Source: Paenibacillus athensensis (GTDB lineage: Bacteria; Bacillota; Bacilli; Paenibacillales; NBRC-103111). Taken from it: a stretch of DNA of 64,000 bases. Numbering within the stretch: the first letter of the stretch is position 1; each line of letters begins with the position of its first letter. A model generated the notes under the pieces. It had not been told where the DNA came from. It was given only the letters and a program-made list of their open reading frames with translations, and ran no database searches. Positions 55,470 to 62,823 of this stretch are shown here, in pieces. The translations under genes and the position numbers were made by a program. The stretch lies in the NCBI RefSeq assembly GCF_004514475.2, contig NZ_MYFO02000009.1, positions 62,001 to 126,000 on the forward strand. The letters run 5' to 3'.

Positions 55470-57665
55470 ATGACGATACAACCTTATTCGCATGCGTGGG
55501 AGCATTATGCCGACGCGCTGCGCTTGCTGGATAAACAGCTCCAGCTGCTTTACCTGCGCCGCCAGGTCCAAACGCCCGATCCCCAAACCGACGCGTTTCG
55601 CGGCATGTTCGTCTCGGAGGACGAGTTCATGCGCCTGATCGGCAAGATAGGCGGCGAGCTGGACGCGCCGGAGGAGGCGGAGCTGCTGCAGGATATCGAG
55701 TCCTGGCAGCAGCACATCGCCCAACGGCTGGGTGCGAGCCGGCAGACGACCGTGTTCCTGCCGCTGCCTTATTTGGCGGCGCGATTCGGATTGTCCCCGT
55801 CAGAGGAGCGGATCGTGCTGCTGGCGCTGGCGCCGGAGCTTGACCGCAAATATGAGCGGATCTTCGGCTTCCTGCAGGACGATCTGACGAACAAGGCGCC
55901 GAACGTCAGCCTGACGCTGCAGCTATCCTGCTCGACGCCGGAGGAGATGCGCGCCGCGCGCATCGTGTTCACACCCGAAGGCAAGCTGATGCGCTACTTG
56001 CTGCACAAGGACGAGCACGAGTCGGGCTTCCGTTCGCTGCTTTCCAAGCCTGTCGTGCTCGACAAGCGCATCGTCGCTTTCCTGCTCGATACCGGCGAAC
56101 TCGATCCCGGCCTCAAGCCGGCCGTCGATATCGCGTATCCCGACGACGGGCTGCAGCCGCTGTACATTCACGAGGACTTCCAGCAGCGGCTCAGAGAGTT
56201 CATTCGCGCCTCCTACGAGGGCAGCGACCGCCGCCGCTTGGCGTTCTTCCTGTGGGGCGCGTCCGGCGCGGGCAAGCAGCTGCATGTGCGTCACTGCTGC
56301 AGCGCGTTCAACAAGCCGCTGCTGCTTGTGGATCTGTCGCTGCTGCCTGCGGACAATATGGCGTTCCATGAGCGGCTGAAGGCCGTGCTGCGCGAAGCGA
56401 TTTTGCATCAGGCCGTGCTTTGCTTCAATCGATTGGAAACGCTGTATCCGGAGGAGCCGGATGTGATGTCGGAACGTCGTCTGCAGCTGTTTCACGAACA
56501 GCTTGACGCTTACGGCGGTCTGCTGTTCCTGCTTGCCGGCCACCATATGCGGCTGTCGTGGAAGCCGAAGAACCGGCTCATCGTCGAATATGAGCTGAAG
56601 GCTCCCGACGAAGCGGCGCGCGAGCAGCTGTGGACGCTGTGCGCCGAGGAACTGGGCGTGGCGGCCGAGCTGGACTGGTCGATTGTCGCGGCCAAGTTCC
56701 GCTTCACGCCCGGACAGATTCGCCGTGCTTTGACGCAGGCGGTCGGCTACTCGGCGTGGCAGCGCACGGAAGCCGCGCCGGACGGACAGCAGCTGTACGG
56801 GCTGCAATCCGCTGCGCTGTACCGCGCCTGCTACCTGCAGGTGCAGCACCGGCTGGAGCGCAAGGCGACGCGCATCGAGCCGCGCTACGGCTGGGAGGAT
56901 GTGATTCTGCCGCCGGAGCAGAAGGACCAGCTGCGCAACGCCTGCAACCAGGTCAAGTACCGCGGCGTCGTCTACGGCGAATGGGGCTTCGAGAAGAAGC
57001 TTGCTTACGGCAAGGGACTTAGCATGCTGTTCGCCGGACCGCCCGGTACAGGCAAAACGATGTCGGCCCAGGTCGTGGCCGGCGAGCTGCAGCTGGAGCT
57101 GTACAAGATCGACTTGTCCCAGGTCATCAGCAAGTACATCGGGGAGACGGAGAAGAACCTCCATGAAATTTTTCAGGAGGCCCAGCTCAGCAACGCCGTG
57201 CTGTTCTTTGACGAAACCGACGCCTTGTTCGGCAAGCGCTCGGAGGTCAAGGACTCGCACGACAAGTACGCGAACGTCGAAACCGCCTATTTGCTGCAAA
57301 AAATGGAGGAATACCAAGGCATTACCGTGCTGGCGACGAACCTGCTCAACAACATTGACGAAGCGTTCCTGCGCCGGATCAACTATATCATCAAGTATCC
57401 GTTTCCGGATCCTGAGTACCGGGAGAAAATCTGGCGTTCGATGTTTCCGCCCGCCGCGCCGCTTAGCGACGACGTCGACTTCAAATATCTGGCCCAGAAA
57501 TTCGAGATTGCCGGCGGCAACATCAAGAACGTTGTGCTTTCGGCCGCGTTCCTTGCCGCAGAATCCGGTGAGCCGATCGGCATGCGCCATTTGATTGGAT
57601 CGATTCGCCATGAGCTGCAAAAGTCGGGAAAAATCGTTGCCCGTCACGATTGGGAGACCTATTGA
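55470..57665 (+). CDS. AAA+ ATPase of a contractile injection system (Pvc15/Afp15-like)
   Basis: 731 residues. The N-terminal 230 residues form helical/winged-helix adaptor regions, then a degenerate AAA domain (GASGAGKQLHV, about 263; no clear Walker B). The C-terminal AAA+ domain is complete: Walker A GPPGTGKTMS (about 522), Walker B AVLFFDETDALFGKRS (about 576), sensor I ATNLLNN and Arg finger region DEAFLRRINY. This double form is characteristic of the eCIS ATPase (Pvc15/Afp15), which aids assembly or cargo loading. ATG 55470 behind GGGGGAGG. The structural operon follows from its own promoter. Confidence 0.9.
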   Translation: MTIQPYSHAWEHYADALRLLDKQLQLLYLRRQVQTPDPQTDAFRGMFVSEDEFMRLIGKIGGELDAPEEAELLQDIESWQQHIAQRLGASRQTTVFLPLPYLAARFGLSPSEERIVLLALAPELDRKYERIFGFLQDDLTNKAPNVSLTLQLSCSTPEEMRAARIVFTPEGKLMRYLLHKDEHESGFRSLLSKPVVLDKRIVAFLLDTGELDPGLKPAVDIAYPDDGLQPLYIHEDFQQRLREFIRASYEGSDRRRLAFFLWGASGAGKQLHVRHCCSAFNKPLLLVDLSLLPADNMAFHERLKAVLREAILHQAVLCFNRLETLYPEEPDVMSERRLQLFHEQLDAYGGLLFLLAGHHMRLSWKPKNRLIVEYELKAPDEAAREQLWTLCAEELGVAAELDWSIVAAKFRFTPGQIRRALTQAVGYSAWQRTEAAPDGQQLYGLQSAALYRACYLQVQHRLERKATRIEPRYGWEDVILPPEQKDQLRNACNQVKYRGVVYGEWGFEKKLAYGKGLSMLFAGPPGTGKTMSAQVVAGELQLELYKIDLSQVISKYIGETEKNLHEIFQEAQLSNAVLFFDETDALFGKRSEVKDSHDKYANVETAYLLQKMEEYQGITVLATNLLNNIDEAFLRRINYIIKYPFPDPEYREKIWRSMFPPAAPLSDDVDFKYLAQKFEIAGGNIKNVVLSAAFLAAESGEPIGMRHLIGSIRHELQKSGKIVARHDWETY

Positions 57666-57713
57666 CAAGATGCGAACGCCCGCTCGCTTCCTAGTAAAAC
57701 CGAAAGAAACCAG

Positions 57714-57742
57714 TAGTCACCGCAGCAAATTGCAATTATAAT
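57714..57742 (+). promoter_or_regulatory. Probable promoter of the eCIS structural operon
   Basis: TAGTCA (57714-57719), 17-bp spacer, consensus TATAAT (57737-57742). A GCCATTATGGC palindrome lies 30 bp downstream (about 57773-57783) and could be an operator. Confidence 0.5.
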
Positions 57743-57833
57743 AGAAAAAGGTACATGATTTGACAGGAAACGCGCCATTATGGCGGCAGATGTCCGAACA
57801 ACGCCCATTTTGATGAGGCAGGAGTGAATTCCT

Positions 57834-58403
57834 ATAGGCGACTATTCCGTAATAGCAGATGTAAGTGCAACCTTGCTCAAGCTGCTCAGAGAGAACATGA
57901 CCCCCGATCCGATTCCGCAGCCGGAGATGATCGGGCTGGCTTCGCCTGTCGATAAAGGGGATTTCTACCTGTCTCTTTTTCTGTACAGCATTCGTGAAAG
58001 CGGAGACAACAGAAGAACCCAGATGATCGCCAGAGGATCCAATGAGATTCAATACCCGCCGATGGTCGTCGATCTGCAGTACCTGCTGACCGCCCAATCG
58101 CCCGCCGAGCTGTCTTCCCGCTCGCTGGACGAGCACCGCATTATGGGCAGAGCGATTCAGGTGCTTTATGATAATTCGATTTTACGCAGTCCCCAGACGC
58201 TGGGCACCTTGGCCGATAACGGCGAAGAAATTCGTATTTTCATGAATCCGATGTCCGGCGACGCCCTGCTCAACATGTGGAACTTTGCCGATACGCCGTA
58301 CCGGCTTACCGTCGGCTACACTGTCGGGCCGGTCAACATCGATTCGACCCGCGTCAAAACGACGAAACGCGTTGTCGAGCGCGATATCCGCATTCAGGGG
58401 TAG
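57834..58403 (+). CDS. DUF4255 (Pvc16/Afp16-like) tail-terminator protein with ATA start
   Basis: 189 residues if it starts at ATA 57834. The sequence IGDYSVIADVSATLLKLLRE is the usual DUF4255 N-terminus, which begins M-x-DY-x-x-IADV in relatives. No ATG, GTG or TTG exists in frame upstream of TTG 57873, and starting there removes thirteen conserved residues. AGGAG lies nine bases before ATA 57834, an ideal spacing. ATT 57828 is the only other option but is too close to the ribosome-binding site. DUF4255 proteins cap the sheath/tube of contractile injection systems. Either a rare ATA start or a G-to-A change at an original ATG explains the data. Confidence 0.85.
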   Translation: MGDYSVIADVSATLLKLLRENMTPDPIPQPEMIGLASPVDKGDFYLSLFLYSIRESGDNRRTQMIARGSNEIQYPPMVVDLQYLLTAQSPAELSSRSLDEHRIMGRAIQVLYDNSILRSPQTLGTLADNGEEIRIFMNPMSGDALLNMWNFADTPYRLTVGYTVGPVNIDSTRVKTTKRVVERDIRIQG

Positions 58404-58430
58404 GGGGCGTTTCATTTGGAAGAGCTGCGC

Positions 58431-59225
58431 ATGACGCGGTTGAAATCCCGCGTATCGCTTGTCGTGTCCCTTTCCGATGCTTATACGGGAGCTGCTCCCG
58501 TCGGCTTGCGGGACATGCAGGTTCAATTGGAAGGTATCCGTTCGAAAGCCATAGGCAAATCGGACGGTTCCTATATATTTAGCGATTTGCAGGAAGGCGA
58601 TTACCGGCTTCTTGTACACGCTGAGCATTACTTCGCGCTCGCCGCGCCTATACGCGTCGACGCGAATCACCTGATTCAGCACTTGTCGCTGCAGCCGCTG
58701 CCGTCTTATCCGTTCCAGCAGGGCACGACGCTGATCCGTCTCGGTCTTCGCGATGAAGCCGGACGCCCGGTTGCGGGAGCCCAGCTCACCGCCGCCGTAC
58801 TTACGGAAGATTGCGTCAAGGCCAGACTGATGCAGGATCGGGCCGAACCCGGCACCAGCGAACTGGCCGTAGGCTCGCTCACAGGCAGAATCGGCATCGG
58901 CGATCTGTTCACGCTCCGCGGCCGCGGGCTGAAGGAAGTCGAAGAAACCGTCCGCATCGCACAGGTGCTGGAGTATCAGAAACGGTTCTTGCTGGACAAG
59001 CCGCTGACCGAGAGCTACGCCCGGGGAGCCTTGCTGCTGCCCGTAGCGCAATCCTGCTCGACGGCCAACGGGGAAGCGGTCATCGCTTTGGCGGGCTGCC
59101 GCGTCCGAACGTTCCAGGTGCGGCTGGAAATCACGCCTGCGAACGGCGGTAACGCCCCTACCCTCGTGAAGGAGGTGATGGTGGAAGAAGGACAAGCCAC
59201 CAGCTTGGGCACCGTCGTCGTATAA
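58431..59225 (+). CDS. eCIS-locus protein with carboxypeptidase-regulatory-like domain
   Basis: 264 residues from ATG 58431 behind GGAAGAG; TTG 58416 is the other possible start. Residues about 8-90 form a transthyretin-like (carboxypeptidase regulatory) beta-sandwich: VSLVVSLSDAYTG, GKSDGSYIFSDLQEGDYRLL. A second beta-rich unit follows (about 95-260, RLGLRDEAGRPVAGAQL). It sits between the DUF4255 protein and the sheath, where eCIS accessory or surface-decorating proteins are found. The role is not known. Confidence 0.75.
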   Translation: MTRLKSRVSLVVSLSDAYTGAAPVGLRDMQVQLEGIRSKAIGKSDGSYIFSDLQEGDYRLLVHAEHYFALAAPIRVDANHLIQHLSLQPLPSYPFQQGTTLIRLGLRDEAGRPVAGAQLTAAVLTEDCVKARLMQDRAEPGTSELAVGSLTGRIGIGDLFTLRGRGLKEVEETVRIAQVLEYQKRFLLDKPLTESYARGALLLPVAQSCSTANGEAVIALAGCRVRTFQVRLEITPANGGNAPTLVKEVMVEEGQATSLGTVVV

Positions 59226-59389
59226 CATTCGCAAGCGACAAGCAATTTCAGGCTGTCGCGCGCAGCAAACCGACTTTTTTTAGCAGATTGGATCACGTCC
59301 ATTCTCTATACAAAACACAAACAGAAAGGAGAGAACTGGTATCGAGTCTGTGACACTCCCAGAGCGTATGCAGGCAGAACCGGGGAACA

Positions 59390-61120
59390 ATGGCTGAGTA
59401 TTTATCACCTGGAGTCTATGTGGAAGAGTTTGACAGCGGTGCACAGCCGCTAGAGGGTGCAAGCACAAGCACGGCCGGGTTCATAGGTCTGGCGCAAAGA
59501 GGGGAAATTGAGGGCATTCCGCAATTGATCACTAGCGTAGCGGATTTCCACCGCATTTTCGGCAGCTACCTGTCGGAAAGCGAGTTTGGCGAATACCGTT
59601 TTCTTTCCTACGCAGTTGAGCACTTCTTCTTGAACGGAGGAGCCCGCTGTTTCGTTATGCGCGTAGCGCCAAGCGATGCCAAGCTGGCCGACAACACCGG
59701 CAACAAAGAAGAGAAAATTCTCGGTCTGACCTCCAAAAACCCGGGCATGTGGGGTAACCAAATCCGCGCCACGATCATGCCGGCAAGCAAAGCAAAAACG
59801 CAAATCTATGAAGCTATCGACGATACGCACTACAAGGTGAAAAGCAACGTCGGCTTCCATGTGGGAGACGTTGTCGCTTTCGAAGCCGAAGGCAAAAAGC
59901 AGTACAGCAAGGTTGTCGGCTCCCAGGACAACATCATCGAGCTGTCCGTGAAGCTGGACGGCGACGTGGTTGACAAGGAGCTGCTGCCTAAAAAGGTACT
60001 GACGACTTGCGAATTCAACATGGTCGTTGCTTACAAGGACGAGGTTGAGGTATACGAAAGAATGTCCCTCAACGTGACTTCCGCGACGCACATCGAGAAA
60101 GTCATGTCCCGTTCCAACATCGTTAAAGTGAAAGATCTGACAGACGGCGTGGACCTCGGTCCAATTCCTCCGTTTGAAGTGATTTCCGGCGACAAGGAAG
60201 CTGACAACGCGAAGTTCACGATCGCTTTGGCCGGCGGCAGCAACGGCACGAAAGACAGCATTGCCGCTTCCGACTTCATGGGCGTAGACAACGGTCCTGG
60301 CAAACGTACGGGCATCCAGTCGTTCATCGACAACGACGTCGTCAGCATCATGGCGATCCCGGGCGTAACCGACCCGAACGTTCAGCTGTCGCTCGTTGCG
60401 CATTGCGAAAACCTCGGCAGCCGTTTTGCCGTCCTGGACATTCCGCGCGAAAAAACGAAAGTGGCGGACGTCATGACGCACCGCAACATTTTCGACAGCC
60501 AGTATGCCGCGATGTACAATCCGTGGCTGCAAGTATTCGATCCGCTTGACAAGCGCAACATTTTTATCCCGCCATCCGGTTCCGTGATCGGCATTTACGC
60601 TCGCTCCGACCAAACGCGCGGCGTACACAAAGCTCCTGCCAACGAAGTTGTCCGCGGCGCCGTCGGTCTCGACTGCCAATACAACAAAGGCGAGCAGGAT
60701 ATTTTGAACCCGCTGGGCGTCAACCTGATCCGCGCCTTCGCCGGTCAAGGCATCCGCGTATGGGGCGCACGCACTTGCTCCTCCAACGGCTTGTGGAAAT
60801 ACATCAACGTAAGACGCTTGTTCATCTTCCTCGAAGAGTCGATCAAAAACGGCACGAACTGGGTCGTTTTCGAACCGAACAACGAGCAATTGTGGGCTCG
60901 CGTACAACGTACGATTGATGCGTTCCTGACCCGCGTATGGAGAGACGGCGCACTCATGGGCGGAAGTCCGGCTGAAGCGTTCTACATCAATATTGGACGC
61001 AGCACGATGACGCAGGACGATCTGGACAACGGCCGTCTGATCTGCGTAATCGGCGTAGCTCCGGTTAAACCGGCCGAATTCGTCATCTTCCGCATTACGC
61101 AGAAAACGAGCGACGAATAG
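59390..61120 (+). CDS. Contractile sheath protein
   Basis: 576 residues of the phage-tail-sheath family (Pvc2-4/Afp2-4 type). N-terminal YLSPGVYVEEFDSGAQPLEG, TSTAGFIGLAQRGEIEGIPQ and the C-terminal wedge region FLTRVWRDGALMGGSP and DLDNGRLICVIGVAPVKPAE are standard; the middle (about 130-270) is an additional sheath domain. Start ATG 59390 has only a modest GGGGAA ahead. It surrounds the inner tube and contracts to drive it out. Only one sheath gene is visible before the window end. Confidence 0.95.
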   Translation: MAEYLSPGVYVEEFDSGAQPLEGASTSTAGFIGLAQRGEIEGIPQLITSVADFHRIFGSYLSESEFGEYRFLSYAVEHFFLNGGARCFVMRVAPSDAKLADNTGNKEEKILGLTSKNPGMWGNQIRATIMPASKAKTQIYEAIDDTHYKVKSNVGFHVGDVVAFEAEGKKQYSKVVGSQDNIIELSVKLDGDVVDKELLPKKVLTTCEFNMVVAYKDEVEVYERMSLNVTSATHIEKVMSRSNIVKVKDLTDGVDLGPIPPFEVISGDKEADNAKFTIALAGGSNGTKDSIAASDFMGVDNGPGKRTGIQSFIDNDVVSIMAIPGVTDPNVQLSLVAHCENLGSRFAVLDIPREKTKVADVMTHRNIFDSQYAAMYNPWLQVFDPLDKRNIFIPPSGSVIGIYARSDQTRGVHKAPANEVVRGAVGLDCQYNKGEQDILNPLGVNLIRAFAGQGIRVWGARTCSSNGLWKYINVRRLFIFLEESIKNGTNWVVFEPNNEQLWARVQRTIDAFLTRVWRDGALMGGSPAEAFYINIGRSTMTQDDLDNGRLICVIGVAPVKPAEFVIFRITQKTSDE

Positions 61121-61200
61121 AGCGTAATCGGCTCATCTTAACTAAACCGGAGTTATTGGAACCGGAATTATTCTTCTAATGAGAAGGAAAGGGGTATTAT

Positions 61201-61635
61201 ATGCCAGGCGAACGTCACGATCCATACCGCAATTTTAGATTCAGAGTGGAAGTAGAAGGAATTCAACAGGCCGGTTTCAGCGAAGTTTCCGGCTTTGACG
61301 CATCCTTGTCGGTTATCGAGTACCGGGAAGGCAACGAAACCATTACTCCCCGGAAGCTTCCGGGTCTGGCCAAATATGGCAACATCACATTGAAATGGGG
61401 CACAACCGACTCCATGGATATGTACAACTGGCTGGCTGATGCCCGTCAAGGCAAAGTGGCCCGCAAAACCGTTACGATCATCGCCATCAACGAAGAGGGT
61501 GCAGACGTAGCGACTTGGCAGGTCATCGAAGCTTGGCCGTCCAGCTACAAAGCGCCTAACTTCAACGGTACAGGCAACGAGGTTGCCATTGAAAACCTTG
61601 AGCTTGCTCATGAAGGCATGACGCGCACGAAGTAA
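61201..61635 (+). CDS. Inner tube protein
   Basis: 144 residues, T4 gp19-like tube family: RNFRFRVEVEGIQQAGFSEV, the conserved KLPGLAKYGNITLKWGTTDS and a C-terminal VAIENLELAHEGMTR. ATG 61201 behind AAAGGGG. It stacks as hexameric rings inside the sheath. A second, longer relative is encoded at 62318. Confidence 0.95.
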   Translation: MPGERHDPYRNFRFRVEVEGIQQAGFSEVSGFDASLSVIEYREGNETITPRKLPGLAKYGNITLKWGTTDSMDMYNWLADARQGKVARKTVTIIAINEEGADVATWQVIEAWPSSYKAPNFNGTGNEVAIENLELAHEGMTRTK

Positions 61636-61644
61636 CCGCATGTA

Positions 61645-61690
61645 AGAGCAGGCGCCGGGGCTAAGGGGTTCCGGCTCCTGTCTCTTCTTC
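61645..61690 (+). promoter_or_regulatory. Imperfect hairpin after the tube gene
   Basis: GAGCAGGCGCCGG can pair imperfectly with CCGGCTCCTGTCTC. It probably limits transcription after the abundant tube protein. Confidence 0.45.
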
Positions 61691-61730
61691 ATTAATATTG
61701 AATATTACCCTGAAGCGGGAGGAATGAAAC

Positions 61731-62108
61731 ATGGCTTTTCAAACGGAATACGAATTTACGCTGCCAAGAGGCTACGTAGACGAGCAAGGCAACTTGCACA
61801 AAACAGGAACCATGCGTCTGGCTACCGCGGCGGATGAAATTTTACCGATGCGCGATCAGCGCGTACAGCAAAATCCCGGATACCTCAGCATCATCCTGCT
61901 GGCTCGCGTCGTTACACATTTGGGCGACCTGCGCGCCATCGACACTCGCGTTATCGAACGCTTGTACACAGCGGATCTGAGCTACCTGCAAACATTATAC
62001 CGGCAAATCAACGAAATCGAGCTGCCCAAGGTTCACACGGCCTGCCCGCGCTGCGAGCATGAATTCCAAGTGGATGTCTCTTTTTTATCCGAGAGATCCG
62101 GGGCATAG
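61731..62108 (+). CDS. Tail-assembly-chaperone-like protein (0-frame product)
   Basis: 125 residues in the normal frame: FQTEYEFTLPRGYVDEQGNL, LPMRDQRVQQNPGYLSIILL and a C-terminal TACPRCEHEFQVDVSF with a CxxC knuckle. It is of the kind called phage tail assembly protein in eCIS loci. It comes between tube genes, where tailed phages place the tail assembly chaperone. Seven codons before its stop is the heptamer T TTT TTA. ATG 61731 behind CGGGAGG. Confidence 0.85.
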   Translation: MAFQTEYEFTLPRGYVDEQGNLHKTGTMRLATAADEILPMRDQRVQQNPGYLSIILLARVVTHLGDLRAIDTRVIERLYTADLSYLQTLYRQINEIELPKVHTACPRCEHEFQVDVSFLSERSGA

Positions 62109-62114
62109 CCGGAT
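62081..62114 (+). promoter_or_regulatory. Programmed -1 ribosomal frameshift signal
   Basis: The slippery heptamer T TTT TTA (62081-62087) lies in the correct frame. Eight bases further, ATCCGG (62096-62101) pairs with CCGGAT (62109-62114), and the seven-base loop contains the 0-frame stop TAG. This is a canonical X XXY YYZ site, spacer and stem-loop. Confidence 0.75.
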
Positions 62115-62299
62115 ATCCCGTTGACAAAATCTATGAAGAGGCGGGATTTATCGCCTACTATTTTCATTGGAATCACGATGAAGTCATGTCAATGGACCAT
62201 AAGGAACGGCGCAAATGGTGCGAGGAAATTTCACGGATCAACCGCAATTTGAACGATGACGGCAAGCGAAAGCCGGATAATCCGTTTGACGTATTCTAG
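62087..62299 (+). CDS. DUF6760-like extension reached by -1 frameshift
   Basis: 70 residues in the -1 frame after the slippery site, ending at TAG 62299; with the 119 upstream residues the fusion is 189 residues. The conserved DUF6760-like core is GYPVDKIYEEAGFIAYYFHW followed by HKERRKWCEEISRINRNLN. The frame has no ATG, GTG or TTG before that core, so it cannot be an ordinary gene; ATA 62105, overlapping the stop, is the only simple alternative. DUF6760 proteins are small eCIS components elsewhere. Confidence 0.75.
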   Translation: MREIRGIAGYPVDKIYEEAGFIAYYFHWNHDEVMSMDHKERRKWCEEISRINRNLNDDGKRKPDNPFDVF

Positions 62300-62317
62300 G
62301 AGCAGGAGGCTGGCACA

Positions 62318-62806
62318 GTGTCGATTTCGAAAACGGCCGCCAAAGCGGTCAAGGCAGTCAGCGATATGCTGTCTCGCACGTACGATGTGGGCGCGTCCCT
62401 GCGCTTTCAAGTAGAGCTTGACGGGATGATTGCCGCCGGTTTCTCCGAAGTGAAAGGATTGCAATCGGAGACGGAGGTCAAGCCGCATTGGGAAGGCGGG
62501 CTGAACACGCACCCGCATTATTTGATTGAGCATACGAAGTATCCGAATCTGATTTTGACTCGGGGCATCACCACATCCAGCGAGCTGTGGAGCTGGTATG
62601 CCGACGTCGTCGCGGGTACGATCAAGCGCAAAAACGGCGCGATTATTTTGAACAATTTTGCCGGCAAAGAGATTTGCCGCTGGAATTTCTACGATGCCTT
62701 TCCTGTCAAATGGTCCGGTCCCGATCTGAGCGGGATGAGCAATAACATTGCGGTGGAAACCATTGAGCTGGTGCACGGCGGTCTGAAAGCCACCTTCAAA
62801 AAATAA
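62318..62806 (+). CDS. Second tube-like protein (tube initiator type)
   Basis: 162 residues, start GTG 62318 behind AGGAGG. The core resembles the tube protein (YDVGASLRFQVELDGMIAAG, FSEVKGLQSETEVK, VETIELVHGGLKATF) but carries an additional N-terminal helix. It belongs to the T4 gp19-like family; in eCIS a divergent copy initiates the tube on the baseplate (Pvc5/Afp5-type). The substrate of its N-terminus is unknown. Confidence 0.88.
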   Translation: MSISKTAAKAVKAVSDMLSRTYDVGASLRFQVELDGMIAAGFSEVKGLQSETEVKPHWEGGLNTHPHYLIEHTKYPNLILTRGITTSSELWSWYADVVAGTIKRKNGAIILNNFAGKEICRWNFYDAFPVKWSGPDLSGMSNNIAVETIELVHGGLKATFKK

Positions 62807-62823
62807 AGGCAGGGGGATTCGGC

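Noticed and set aside
62063-62299. DUF6760-like frame as a stand-alone gene
   Set aside because: No ATG, GTG or TTG start precedes its conserved core; the frameshift signal explains it better, with ATA 62105 as a minor alternative.
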